NCBI GenBank assembly: GCA_006438735.1
Contig: RCZF01000004.1
Span: 316,449 to 380,448, forward strand
DNA from: Sphingomonas koreensis
GTDB taxonomy: Bacteria; Pseudomonadota; Alphaproteobacteria; Sphingomonadales; Sphingomonadaceae
DNA: 64,000 bases
Direction of reading: 5' to 3'
In this document: positions 34,285 through 43,589 of the stretch, piece by piece
How positions within the stretch are numbered: position 1 is the stretch's first letter
Layout of the letters: each line of letters opens with the position of its first letter
Program-made: the position numbers and the translations under genes
The notes under the pieces: generated by a model
What the model was told of the DNA's origin: nothing
The model's database searches: none
The model's input: the letters and a program-made list of their open reading frames with translations, nothing else

Positions 34285-34360
34285 GGCCCCTTCGTCTAGC
34301 GGTCTAGGACGTCGCCCTCTCACGGCGAAAACACGGGTTCGATTCCCGTAGGGGTCACCA
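34285..34360 (+). tRNA. tRNA-Glu (anticodon CTC)
   Basis: A 76-base cloverleaf including encoded CCA. The acceptor stem GGCCCCT pairs with AGGGGTC before the discriminator A. The anticodon stem-loop TCGCC CTCTCAC GGCGA gives anticodon CTC. The T-arm has CGGGTTCGATTCCCG. It is followed after 163 bases by a tyrosine recombinase gene, so its 3' end is the likely attachment site of the island. Confidence 0.96.
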
Positions 34361-34523
34361 AAATGCCTTCCCAAGGCGTTCCAAAACGTGCCGTAAGCGG
34401 CTGTTTTCTGCGATTTTTTGTGGTATAAGCATCCCGGTCGGATCGGTGAAGTACCACTCCATACCAGCAATCTGATGGTATTTTTGATGGCAGTTCGCCG
34501 GTCGCTCAGATGGAGATACCATC

Positions 34524-35753
34524 ATGGCGTTATCGGTGGTGGCGATCAAAGCTGCTGAGAATCGTAGCAAGGCGTACAAGCTGAGCGACAGAGACGGGCT
34601 CTACCTGCTCGTGACGCCAACTGGCGGCCGGTACTGGCGGATGAACTATCGCCACTTCGGCAAGCAGAAGACGCTGGCGTTCGGCGTGTGGCCGGACACC
34701 GGCTTGGCCGAAGCTCGCGCCGAATGCGGCGCGGCACGTAAGGTTCTGGCGCGCGGGGATGACCCAGCGGAGCGAATGAAGCTTGATCGGATCGCCGCCA
34801 CCGTAGCGGCTTCCAACAGCTTCAAGGCGGTTGCCGATGAATGGCTGCTCAAGGTCGTGAAGGAGGGCCGCTCACCGGTCACGATGAAGAAGCTGCGCTG
34901 GCTGCTCACGTTCATCAACGCCTCGATCGGCAAGCGACCTATCGCCTCGATCTCTGCGCAGGAACTGCTGCTGATGCTGCGCAAGATGGAAGGCAAGGGG
35001 CGCTACGAGACCGCCAAGCGTCTCCGCAGCACCTGCTCGCAGGTGTTTCGCTACGCCATTGCCACCGCACGTGCGGAGCGCGATGTGGCGGCCGACCTTC
35101 GTGGGGCGCTGATCGTGCCCAAGCCGGTCCACCGCGCTGCCATCACGACGCCCAAGGCCGCTGGAGAGCTTCTGCGAGCGATTGAAGCGTTCGAGGGGCA
35201 CGCAAACACGCTTGCAGCCCTTCGCCTTCTCCCCCACGTGTTCGTGCGGCCGGGCGAATTGCGTTTCGCCGAATGGGCGGACTTCAATCTGGAGAAGGCG
35301 ATTTGGACGATCCCGCCGCACAAGACCAAGATGCGGCGGGCGCACACGATCCCCCTCTCCCGCCAGGTGCTCAAGATCATCGCGTCGATCGAACATGACG
35401 CGGAGTACAGCCCCTATCTCTTCCCCTCGCTGCGCTCGGTTGACCGGCCGATGTCGGAGAACACCATCAACGCCGCCCTGCGTCGGATGGGCTATGCCCA
35501 GGACGAGATGACCGGACATGGCTTCCGCGCGATGGCGGCCACGCTGCTGAACGAAATGGGGCTATGGCACGCCGACGCCATTGAGCGCCAGCTCGCCCAC
35601 TGCGACAACAATGCGGTTCGCCGCGCTTATACCCGAGGCGAGTATTGGGACGAACGGATCCGCATGATGCAGCACTGGTCCGACCATCTCGATTTTCTTC
35701 GCGACGGCGCCAAGGTGCTCAAGGGCAAGTTCGGGAAGGCTAAAAACCAATAG
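34524..35753 (+). CDS. Tyrosine recombinase (P4-type integrase)
   Basis: A 409-residue integrase with an N-terminal DUF4102 arm-binding domain (LSDRDGLYLLVTPTGGRYWRMNYRHFGKQKTLAFGVWPDTGLAEAR). The C-terminal catalytic domain has R in RPGELRFAEW, HGFRAMAATLLNEMG (H-x-x-R), and Y in the RRAYTRGEYWDER segment. It lies immediately downstream of tRNA-Glu in the same direction, the classic arrangement for elements integrated at tRNA 3' ends. A good ribosome site (GGAGATA) precedes ATG 34524. It would mediate excision and integration of the island. Confidence 0.95.
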   Translation: MALSVVAIKAAENRSKAYKLSDRDGLYLLVTPTGGRYWRMNYRHFGKQKTLAFGVWPDTGLAEARAECGAARKVLARGDDPAERMKLDRIAATVAASNSFKAVADEWLLKVVKEGRSPVTMKKLRWLLTFINASIGKRPIASISAQELLLMLRKMEGKGRYETAKRLRSTCSQVFRYAIATARAERDVAADLRGALIVPKPVHRAAITTPKAAGELLRAIEAFEGHANTLAALRLLPHVFVRPGELRFAEWADFNLEKAIWTIPPHKTKMRRAHTIPLSRQVLKIIASIEHDAEYSPYLFPSLRSVDRPMSENTINAALRRMGYAQDEMTGHGFRAMAATLLNEMGLWHADAIERQLAHCDNNAVRRAYTRGEYWDERIRMMQHWSDHLDFLRDGAKVLKGKFGKAKNQ

Positions 35754-36222
35754 CGGCCGGAAGTGGGCCGTCTGCGGTCCGGCAGGTATTAGCAAGCCGA
35801 TGGCAGATAACAGACCTTCGTTTGCCGCCAAAGGTCCTGATTCGGGGGGGGGCGCAATCGATGAATCGGTCGGATCACCCACATGCAGACATCCCGAGCC
35901 CATTGAGCACTCCCGGCAAACGGTGAACTTCGACTAGCCTTCTACCCTGCCACATTTACCCGATGCCGCGTTGACCTCAACTTCGAGAGCTGGAACGACC
36001 GCCGACCGGCACCTCAACTCGCCAATAGCGGAAAGGCAGCATCGCGACGATCCCCACCGATTTTACGCCCGAAAACGGCCCGACATGTTGGGTTGCCGAA
36101 TGGCCCCCTCCAGTGCAGCAATACCGTTAGCTGACATTCTTTCCCGTCTACCCAGCAGTGCCGCTGTTGTTTCCGCGTTGAGCCGCACGGCATAGGGCTG
36201 ACAGGCGGCTTTGGAGGATTTT
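35754..36222. other. Intergenic stretch after the integrase
   Basis: About 470 bases without a supported gene. It contains a run of eight G near 35848 and some sequence with weak resemblance to fragments of the dispersed repeat (TAGCGGCCGGAAG near 35751). Several short frames exist but none is convincing. I see no tRNA, terminator or clear att sequence. Confidence 0.5.
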
Positions 36223-36867
36223 ATGCTTTGGTTACTGCCTTTTTCTTTCTTGCCGCAGGTAGCAAGCGGCAACGTGACGAGAGCAGAATTTCCGCGTTGC
36301 GAAGTTGGCACGACCCTTCAACTTCGTGTAAAGCATCGATCGGCGGGACTGAAGCCGACCCATGATAAGCTGTGGCGCTTAGCTTACATGATGACTTTGA
36401 CGATAGTGCCAGATGTTCGATGTGATATTCAGGTCGCTGCATTTGATCCGAATAGCGGAGGCGCACGCTTCGTCGGCGGAGCATATGCATGGTTTCGAAA
36501 TCGGATGCGGCCAGCCGTTTTAGTTGAATCGTCCTTATTTAAAAGTGAATCGGGGGACGCCCAGCCGACGATCGTAATCGATGGAGCAAAGGCCTGCGAT
36601 GGACACGCAGTCGCGAGCACCACCTTTGGCCCGTGGTCTTCATGTGCCGCCCTTTACAACGAGGCGAGTGGCTCAAGCTTGCGAATAATGTCGCATGCTC
36701 CACACTCCACCCTGCAGCCGGTCGTGATGAAGCTGCCACAAGGTGAACATTACGTCGGAATCTCGGCCGGCTCCTGGTCTCATGCCGTCGCCGGTGAAGT
36801 CGCGCTTATTCGAGCCGGTTCGCAAGGCAAAGATGCAATCGACTTATACACTCTGGTGGGCAGCTAG
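36223..36867 (+). CDS. Hypothetical exported protein
   Basis: A 214-residue protein starting MLWLLPFSFLPQVASG, a short signal peptide. The mature part has seven cysteines and no recognised domain. It contains YMMTLTIVPDVRCDIQVAAFDPNSGGARFVGGAYAWFRNR and ends ALIRAGSQGKDAIDLYTLVGS. Start chosen at ATG 36223, where GGAGG lies four bases upstream. It is an island orphan gene with no close neighbours that suggest a function. Confidence 0.7.
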   Translation: MLWLLPFSFLPQVASGNVTRAEFPRCEVGTTLQLRVKHRSAGLKPTHDKLWRLAYMMTLTIVPDVRCDIQVAAFDPNSGGARFVGGAYAWFRNRMRPAVLVESSLFKSESGDAQPTIVIDGAKACDGHAVASTTFGPWSSCAALYNEASGSSLRIMSHAPHSTLQPVVMKLPQGEHYVGISAGSWSHAVAGEVALIRAGSQGKDAIDLYTLVGS

Positions 36868-37168
36868 GTGAATTTGTTAACCGGCGTTCTTTTGCGCGAG
36901 TTTGAAATTCGGAACATGCTCGTCGCCAAGCGCCCGCCGGCAAGCGGGCTATCCGATGTCAAAAAGCGTAATCGCCCCCGAGCTGGGGCCACTTGCATCC
37001 TAAGCGTCCCCGCCTGCCCCACATCAGGCTAATGGCCGGGTCGTCGACGCGCGGAATAGTTAGTTTTTGGCTGCTGCCTCAATCTAGACGGTCGGCCACT
37101 TTGGGGCGCGCTATTTCGGCCCCCTGTGCGCCACGATTGCCGTCATCGAAGTAGCGATATAGAGTGAA
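36868..37168. other. Intergenic stretch without recognised features
   Basis: About 300 bases between two exported-protein genes. I see no plausible gene, RNA, terminator or repeat copy. Several short palindromes (for example CGCCCGCCGGCAAGCGGGC near 36930) could form hairpins, but there is no downstream T-run. Confidence 0.45.
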
Positions 37169-38878
37169 GTGCCGACGGTACCGGTTGGGCGGCTAACAAA
37201 CGGGCGCGCTTTGGGACATGCCATAACTGTTCGCCGAGACCGGCTAGGATGTCTGCTGGCGTTAAGCGCGGCGCTGATTTCAATCCCTGCAAACGCGGAC
37301 ATTACCGCCACCTATCGCCGTCCAGGTTCGAAGGGGGCCCTCACAATCGAAGTCGCCGACAACGGCGACATGCGCGCTGGCGAAGAAGATCGCGGCTACA
37401 AGTTATGGGTCAGCGGCGAAGGCTATGACGTTACCCCAGGTCCTGGCGGTCCGCTCGTCATGCGAGAGAGCGACATTGCGGCGGCACGGAAAGGCGTCCG
37501 GTCGGCATCGACAATAGCTGATCCCTGGGTTCCGATTGGCGGTGCGACCGTCTCCGGCCGCAGCGGCGAGAAATACATGATCCGCGGTGCGGAGAAGAGA
37601 CCGGGCGCTATGGCGGTCGTCATCAGCAGCGATCCCACGCTCTCTCCGTTGCGCGACGCCTTCCTTCGATATCACGAGATGCAGTCGGCGACGTTTCCCG
37701 GCAATCAAGGGCTGGAGCGCTCCAGTATGCGCAAGGCCCTGAGCACTGGCGCGCCGATCGACTACCTCGATTGGGAGTTGGTTTCGCTCAGCCGTGCTCC
37801 CATCCCCGCCGTGCGGCTCCGACTGCCCGTCGCCCCATTGTCGGCGGACGAAACCCGTAACTATGCTGATCCAATCCCTGAGACTGAGATCACGCCGGAC
37901 GACCTCAAGCGCCGACGCGAACGATCGATTAGGCGGGGTGTTTTTGCTGACGGACGGCTGTGGTTGCTGAACGACAGCGGCGCCGTTTCATCGCTCGCTC
38001 CTGGAGATCGTGCGCGGCGCCATGAGAATGTTCCCGGAATGGTCGCGGATCTTTGCGTGTCGGGTGGTCGGGTGATCGTTCTTGCACGCGATTCCAAGGG
38101 TGATCGACTGTGGCGCCGCGCCGGCGCTGAATGGCAACCGCTTTCGCCAGTGGCTGTCCGACTAGGCGAGCGAGTCGAGGCAATCAGTTGTTCTTCGAAG
38201 CGCATCATCGTGCTTACCAACGTGCAAGCGATCGTGATCAGCGGCGGCCAACAGCAGGCTGTCCAGCTCTCCGAGCCGATCCACGCGCCTAGCGTGATTA
38301 CAACCCCGTTGGATCTGGGATCCGCACTCTATGTAGGCCTCGATGGTGGTGAGTGGGGCGGCGGCCTGGCAAAAATCGACTTGGCGGATGGAAGGGTGAG
38401 CAAGCCGTCCCTCATCAAAGGTGATATGTGCGCTGGGCCGCTCAATCCAAGCTGCGACCCGGTAAACGGCGTCGCACGCGAGCCCGGTAAACCCGACTGC
38501 CTCGTCGTGGCGATCGGTCTCATCCACTTTTTCTCGCATGGCCGTCTAACGGAGGTTTGTGGTCGGGAGATCCGCCGGCTCTACTACAAACCCTATACCG
38601 TCCAGACATCATGGCCCACGGATCCTGCGATCGAACCGTCGATGACGGTTCCGTTCTTTGGGCTTGCCCGATCCAGCAATACGCTCTGGGCGGTCGGGAG
38701 CGACGGCATTTATGAGATCGGCGATCACGGTCTCCTGAACTTCCGGAAACTGCCTCCCTTTGCAGAGGTGGACGGCGTCGCTGTGAGTTTCGCTGTACCA
38801 GGGCTCGTGCTTGTACGCTCTTCAATCAACGGTCACGTGTCACTTAGCGGGTCGGTGCCGCTCCTTATTTCGCGCTGA
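37169..38878 (+). CDS. Hypothetical exported protein, possible beta-propeller
   Basis: Up to 569 residues. A signal-like segment (RRDRLGCLLALSAALISIPANA) ends near residue 43. The N-terminal section (about 45-250) repeats short beta-like units, and the C-terminal section (about 270-569) has recurring DGRLWLLNDSG and NTLWAVGSDGIYEIG patterns like a propeller. No catalytic residues are recognisable. The start is uncertain: GTG at 37169 gives an unusually long pre-signal region, and no good ribosome site is seen. Function unknown. Confidence 0.6.
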   Translation: MPTVPVGRLTNGRALGHAITVRRDRLGCLLALSAALISIPANADITATYRRPGSKGALTIEVADNGDMRAGEEDRGYKLWVSGEGYDVTPGPGGPLVMRESDIAAARKGVRSASTIADPWVPIGGATVSGRSGEKYMIRGAEKRPGAMAVVISSDPTLSPLRDAFLRYHEMQSATFPGNQGLERSSMRKALSTGAPIDYLDWELVSLSRAPIPAVRLRLPVAPLSADETRNYADPIPETEITPDDLKRRRERSIRRGVFADGRLWLLNDSGAVSSLAPGDRARRHENVPGMVADLCVSGGRVIVLARDSKGDRLWRRAGAEWQPLSPVAVRLGERVEAISCSSKRIIVLTNVQAIVISGGQQQAVQLSEPIHAPSVITTPLDLGSALYVGLDGGEWGGGLAKIDLADGRVSKPSLIKGDMCAGPLNPSCDPVNGVAREPGKPDCLVVAIGLIHFFSHGRLTEVCGREIRRLYYKPYTVQTSWPTDPAIEPSMTVPFFGLARSSNTLWAVGSDGIYEIGDHGLLNFRKLPPFAEVDGVAVSFAVPGLVLVRSSINGHVSLSGSVPLLISR

Positions 38879-39120
38879 CGCGACCGGCAGGAAAGATTGT
38901 CTGGCAGCCGGGCGTTGTGGCTGAAGATGCCTGCGACTTCCCAGCAAACGCCAAGGTCGGCTTTCGGGATGACTTTTGGCGCTGCCGAGCGGCGTGAATT
39001 GGGGCGCATTTCAGACAACCAACTGGCGACTCGATCCCGGATACTCGAAAGTCTTTCTTGTGGCGTCGAATGCCGCGGACTAGCTTTGAACCTAGTGACG
39101 GGAACAACGGCCCTCAATGC

Positions 39121-39783
39121 ATGGACAGCAAGATCGTAAATAAGGAAATCAGAGGGCGCATATGGCCGCTACTTAAGGGCGTTGGATTTAGCCGGTTTAC
39201 CTCACGAACTGCTTGGCGTTTTTGCGACGGCAAGATCGATGTTTTGAACTTCCAATCCTTCAATGCCTACAACGCTCACGTCATGGGTATCACTACGTTC
39301 TCGTTTTGCGTGAACCTCGGCAGTTTCCTGAATTATGTGCCGTCACGGTGGCCGCTGAAAATTAAAGACGGCCACTCAATGCCTGACGAAGCTGAATGCC
39401 ATTTCAGAGGGCGGCTAAAGCCAAACGTGACACCCCGGCCTACGGAATTGGCCGACATCTGGAATGTAGATGAACAAGGAAGGAACTTGCTGCGGTGTAT
39501 AGAGGACGTCGCTGAGAAGTTACCGGATATGGAAGCGTGGTTTAATCGCCTGGCTGATATATCCGAGGTGCTGTCGATCCTGCTCAATCGAGATGAGGAC
39601 ATGAACGGTCTTTGGGGATTTGGACGCAATCCCTCACCCGTCCGCTCTTATCTGACTGGTTACGTCGCTCTGGCGGCGGGAGAAAATGGCCTTGCACGAG
39701 ATAATTTGAAAGATGCCGTTCAGTCTGAATGCTTCACGGCGAATTTTGAAGATCTCGCTTCCGCGATCCGTCGATCCACCTAG
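39121..39783 (+). CDS. DUF4304-like hypothetical protein
   Basis: A 220-residue protein starting MDSKIVNKEIRGRIWPLL. The order of short motifs (IRGRIWPLLKGVGFSRFTSRTAWRFCDGKIDVLNFQSF ... TTFSFCVNLGSFLNYVPS) resembles the DUF4304 family, a domain found in bacterial accessory genomes. Family function is not known. An upstream in-frame extension to 39058 exists but has no ribosome site. It is convergent with traA beyond a terminator. Confidence 0.6.
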   Translation: MDSKIVNKEIRGRIWPLLKGVGFSRFTSRTAWRFCDGKIDVLNFQSFNAYNAHVMGITTFSFCVNLGSFLNYVPSRWPLKIKDGHSMPDEAECHFRGRLKPNVTPRPTELADIWNVDEQGRNLLRCIEDVAEKLPDMEAWFNRLADISEVLSILLNRDEDMNGLWGFGRNPSPVRSYLTGYVALAAGENGLARDNLKDAVQSECFTANFEDLASAIRRST

Positions 39784-39912
39784 CTGGCACAGGTTGGACA
39801 ACCGCTTACATCACCACAATCGCTAATCTCCACTTGCCACCCAATAGCAGAAGTTGGCCGGGAGCCCGAAATAACGGCAGGTTTAGGACCACCGCCATCC
39901 TCGCTCAACGAC

Positions 39913-39951
39913 CGAAAAAAATGGGGCGCATAGCTGCCAACAATGCGCCCC
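39913..39951 (-). terminator. Intrinsic terminator after traA
   Basis: Minus strand: stem GGGGCGCAT with loop of about 11 bases and ATGCGCCCC, followed directly by ATTTTTTT. A nine-base-pair perfect stem and a seven-base T-run make this a strong Rho-independent terminator. It starts 14 bases after the traA stop. Confidence 0.9.
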
Positions 39952-39964
39952 GCGCTGCAGCATC

Positions 39965-42841
39965 TCACATCCCGATGTCGAGCCCGCGGCTCCGCCATTT
40001 GCCGACCATGTCGGCGAGGCTCTGCCCCATTCCGCGCGAGGGAATGGGTGGCAGTCCAAGCTCACTCTTGCGGATGCGTAGCAGGGATTCGATCTGGGGA
40101 TCACGCTCGAGGCTCTTGGCCATGCCGAGCATCGTGCCCGCCACCCTGTCCGCCTTGGTTTCTTCGTGATCACGCAACAAGGCGCGACGTTGCCGCTCAA
40201 GCGCCTGCCAGCGCTGGACAAACGTGTCGGCACGCAATTGCGGATCGACCCTGATCTCGCCCTCCAGTTGCATCTCCTTGATCACCGCGCCGGTCCGGCC
40301 CTCGGCAGCGTCGCGGATATGACCGATGCTATTGGCCATCGCGGCCTCAAGGTCGCGCGCGGCGTCCGGCCTGATCGCGTCGAGCGACGCGCGACTGGCC
40401 GCCAGGTCGGCGCGCTGTTCGGGCGTATAGGGATCGCCAACGCTGTTGGAAAACCGCATCGCCTGCACGATGGTGGCGTGACGGGACACCGCAGCCGCTA
40501 GCAGCGGTGACTGCGCCACTGCGGGGTTCGGCGCGGCATCCGGCGGTGGCACGTTGAGCTTCAGTCCCGCGAACGGATCGCGCTCCGGTGCCGGCGTTGT
40601 TCTTGCCGCTGCGGGCGCGACGATCTCCCGGCGATCGACAAAGTCCCGCTCAGTCGAATAATCGGACGCCATGTCCTTCGCACGCTCGCGCGACAGCGTG
40701 CGGACTAGCTTGCCCTGGTCGGCGAAGTCGTCGCGGCCATAATGAACATCGACACCGTCGCGGTGGCGCGACAGCGCGACATAGGTGGCATGGGCATCGA
40801 GTCCCGGCGTCGCCAGGACATGGACCCGGTCCACCGTCACGCCTTGCGCCTTGTGGATCGTCGCCGCGTAGCCATGGTCGATATGGTCATAGTCCTTCAG
40901 GTCGAACGCGACCTGACGCCCGTCGTCGAGCATAACCGCAACGCGGGCTCTTGTGACGCTATCGATCTTTCCCAAGCTGCCGTTCTTCACACCGAGTCCG
41001 CGCTCGTTCTTCAGGAACATGACACGGTCGTCGACCGCTAACGGACGCGCTCCTCGCTCTGTCTGGACCGTGACATCGGCGCCAAGCTCGCCCACAGAAT
41101 GCAGGCGCTTTCGCGCCGCCAGATTGAGCGCCTGCACCTCATCATTGGTATGGGTAAGAATGATCCGGCTGGCATAAGGCGATGCCCGTCGGTCGCGCTC
41201 CCAGCGATCGATCAGGTTGCGCCGTGCGTCTTCGCGCGTCGCTGCCACATGCACCGCGTCATGGTTGCGGTAAGCAGCAATCGCCTCCGCCGTGCGCCCC
41301 GTTGCAAGCTCGCGGGTTGCCCGGCGCTGCCACTCCTCGCGCTGGCGACGGATGTCGGTGATCTCAACCGCGCCGTGCCGTTCGGCAATCGACCGGAACG
41401 CCGCCCCCGCCTCAATTGCCTGGAGCTGTTCGGGATCGCCGACCAGGACCACTTTGGCACCGCGCTTCTCAGCCTCGGCGATCACGCGTTCCATCTGCCG
41501 GGTGCCGATCATCCCGGCCTCGTCGATGACCAGCACGTCGCGAGACGTGAGCAACTCCCTGCCCTGTCCCCACTGACGTTCGAGGCTCGCGATTGTGCGG
41601 GACGCGATGCCCGAACCGCTTTCCAAATTCTCGGCCGCGATGCCTGACAGCGCGCAGCCGCGAACCTGATATCCGGCGCTCTCCCAGGCTCCGCGCGCAA
41701 CGCCGAGCATCGCCGACTTGCCGGTGCCAGCATAGCCGACCACGACGCCAACCCCGTTCGCCTTGGTCACGTGGTCGAACGCGCTATGCTGCTCGGGCGA
41801 CAGGACCATCCCACGCATCTCGGCGCGGACCAGCGCGAGCTTACGGTGCTGCTCGACCATGCCGTGGCGGCGCGACGTTTCCAGCTTGGATGTCACGCGC
41901 TCAAGCCGCTGCTCGGTCTCGATCATCTCGCGCGAAGTAAACCGATCGTTGCCGCGTCCGTCCTTGCCGAGCTTCACCAGCTCGGGCGCGCCGCGCACCG
42001 CTGCCATCACCTGATCGTATTGCTCTTTGCCCTCGCTGTGCCGGTGCACGAACATGGCAAGGTCACGTGTCGTGAACGTTGCTTGCGTGCGCGTGATCGC
42101 GTCCAACGCAACGCGTGGATCGGCGACAACCTTCGCGCCGTTGCTGCGCGCGATGTCGTAATGCTCGTCGAGCCGCTCGCTCGTTAGTCCCCGCGCCGCC
42201 ATCCGCGATGCGGCAGCCCCGATCTTGTGCTGCGGTTCGAGATCAATGCCCTGCGCTGCAAAGCTGCGGTGATCGACGCGCGCGTCGATGTCGAGTTCGG
42301 AGAGCCGGCGATTGACGTGCTCACCCCAGCTCTCGCGCCAGTGCTCCAACAGGTCGGTGCGGTTCCAGTCGCGGACCTTGGGGCCGAACCCATCTCCATC
42401 GGCACTGCGCGTCGTGAGCATCACATGCGCGTGCGGCTTGGGCATACCATCGGCGCCGACATCCCAGTGCACATTGAGGTCGGCGACCATCCCATGGTCA
42501 ACGAACTCCGCGCGGACGTACTCGCGGGCGAGCCGGATACCTTCAGCCTGGTTCAGCTCGCGCGGAATCGCGAACTCGATTTCACGCGCCAGCTGCGCGT
42601 CGATCCGTTTCTCGCCCGCTTCGACTTCATTCCACAGCCGCTCGCGGTCACGAAGATGCTCGGGCGCGCCGTCCGGCAGCACAACTTCGGAATGAACGAC
42701 GCCGGCCTTGTTCGAGAAATCGTGATGCCGGTCGATCCGCTCATCACGCAGCCGCGACGCCGAACGATAGGCAGCGGAGGCAACCGCGCTCGATCCGTTA
42801 GCGCGGGAAATGACTTTGGCCGAGAAATGGTAGATCGCCAT
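39965..42841 (-). CDS. traA: Ti-type relaxase/helicase TraA (MOBQ)
   Basis: A 958-residue relaxase fused to a helicase. The N-terminal MobA/MobL domain has the catalytic tyrosine region AYRSASRLRDERI and the metal histidines in MPKPHAHVMLTTRS. The helicase part has VVGYAGTGKSAMLGVA (Walker A) and LVIDEAGMIGTRQMERV (Walker B), followed by RecD-like motifs ending YVALSRHRDGVDVHYG. It nicks oriT and unwinds the transferred strand for conjugation. It is divergent from traC/traD and its start lies 30 bases from the oriT-like sequence. No frameshift was seen. Confidence 0.93.
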   Translation of the reverse strand: MAIYHFSAKVISRANGSSAVASAAYRSASRLRDERIDRHHDFSNKAGVVHSEVVLPDGAPEHLRDRERLWNEVEAGEKRIDAQLAREIEFAIPRELNQAEGIRLAREYVRAEFVDHGMVADLNVHWDVGADGMPKPHAHVMLTTRSADGDGFGPKVRDWNRTDLLEHWRESWGEHVNRRLSELDIDARVDHRSFAAQGIDLEPQHKIGAAASRMAARGLTSERLDEHYDIARSNGAKVVADPRVALDAITRTQATFTTRDLAMFVHRHSEGKEQYDQVMAAVRGAPELVKLGKDGRGNDRFTSREMIETEQRLERVTSKLETSRRHGMVEQHRKLALVRAEMRGMVLSPEQHSAFDHVTKANGVGVVVGYAGTGKSAMLGVARGAWESAGYQVRGCALSGIAAENLESGSGIASRTIASLERQWGQGRELLTSRDVLVIDEAGMIGTRQMERVIAEAEKRGAKVVLVGDPEQLQAIEAGAAFRSIAERHGAVEITDIRRQREEWQRRATRELATGRTAEAIAAYRNHDAVHVAATREDARRNLIDRWERDRRASPYASRIILTHTNDEVQALNLAARKRLHSVGELGADVTVQTERGARPLAVDDRVMFLKNERGLGVKNGSLGKIDSVTRARVAVMLDDGRQVAFDLKDYDHIDHGYAATIHKAQGVTVDRVHVLATPGLDAHATYVALSRHRDGVDVHYGRDDFADQGKLVRTLSRERAKDMASDYSTERDFVDRREIVAPAAARTTPAPERDPFAGLKLNVPPPDAAPNPAVAQSPLLAAAVSRHATIVQAMRFSNSVGDPYTPEQRADLAASRASLDAIRPDAARDLEAAMANSIGHIRDAAEGRTGAVIKEMQLEGEIRVDPQLRADTFVQRWQALERQRRALLRDHEETKADRVAGTMLGMAKSLERDPQIESLLRIRKSELGLPPIPSRGMGQSLADMVGKWRSRGLDIGM

Positions 42842-42870
42842 GACGGCAATCCACTTACACCTGAAAGAGC

Positions 42871-42899
42871 ACGTCGGCACGACGTTTAAGCGCGCCCTC
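42871..42899 (+). promoter_or_regulatory. Candidate origin of transfer (MOBQ nick site)
   Basis: Between traA and traC there is a perfect inverted repeat ACGTCG-GCA-CGACGT (42871-42885). It is followed directly by TTAAGCGCGCCCTC (42886-42899), which matches the RSF1010-type nick region TAAGTGCGCCCTC at 12 of 13 positions. By analogy, nicking would fall between the G at 42894 and the C at 42895. The position between a MOBQ relaxase and traC is where Ti-type oriT sequences lie. Confidence 0.75.
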
Positions 42900-43012
42900 A
42901 AAAGATTTCATCAATCTCGGGACTGGTTAGTCTCAAGAGATTTCAGCACATTGTCGCTGATCGATCCACCCGATAACTGGTCCGTCCTCGCCGCACAACT
43001 GAGGACAGAACC

Positions 43013-43342
43013 ATGCGTAAAGTCCGTGACTATGATGCCGAACTGAAGGCGCTCGATGACAAGGCCAAACGGCTCAAAGAGCGCAAGCTGCAACAGCTTG
43101 GCGAACTGGTGATCGCTTGCCGAGCAGATACCATATCGATCGAGCACCTTGCCGGCGCGTTGCTGGCCGCCGTCGATGTGAACGACGCCGCAGCAAAGGA
43201 GGCGTGCCGCGTTCGCGGCGCTGCCTTCTTTCGCGGGAGCACACGCAACAAAGCTGGCGGTCGCGCTGGGCCAAAGCCGGGTCACGCGTCTTCGACTGGC
43301 AGCGGCGCGCAATCGGCTTCTACTGGCGCAAGCACGTCATGA
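43013..43342 (+). CDS. traC: Conjugal transfer accessory protein TraC-like
   Basis: A 109-residue basic protein opening MRKVRDYDAELKALDDKAKRLKERKLQQLGELVIACRADT, the signature of the small DNA-binding accessory protein TraC of Ti-type relaxosomes. The C-terminal 40 residues are low-complexity, rich in Gly, Ser and Thr. It starts 172 bases from the divergent traA start, across the oriT candidate. It should assist relaxosome assembly at oriT. It is followed by traD in a different frame. Confidence 0.85.
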   Translation: MRKVRDYDAELKALDDKAKRLKERKLQQLGELVIACRADTISIEHLAGALLAAVDVNDAAAKEACRVRGAAFFRGSTRNKAGGRAGPKPGHASSTGSGAQSASTGASTS

Positions 43343-43358
43343 TCGGCGAGACTGGCAA

Positions 43359-43589
43359 TTGAAGCGCCGCGAGCGAACGCGGCGGCTTATCGAACTCGGT
43401 GGGCTGATTGCCAAGGCCGGGCTGATCGACCTCACCGAAGACGATCGCGCGGTGATTCTTGGCCTGCTCGATGAAGCGGCCGCACGGTTGCGCGCCGATG
43501 ATTGCGAGCAACAAATATTGCTGTGGCGGCGACGCGGTAAGCGTGCATTTGCTGGCGACGATGCGGACATCGCAAATCTCATTGGATGA
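43359..43589 (+). CDS. traD: Conjugal transfer protein TraD (Ti type)
   Basis: A 76-residue protein matching the small relaxosome accessory TraD of Ti-type plasmids: KRRERTRRLIELGGLIAKAGLIDLTEDDRAVILGLLDEAA. The only start in frame is a TTG at 43359. The coding frame stays open further upstream inside traC, so a start within traC is possible. In Ti plasmids traG (coupling protein) follows traD; here the next 430 bases contain only short frames and repeat fragments. This Ti-type TraD is not the T4SS coupling protein of other systems. Confidence 0.8.
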   Translation: MKRRERTRRLIELGGLIAKAGLIDLTEDDRAVILGLLDEAAARLRADDCEQQILLWRRRGKRAFAGDDADIANLIG

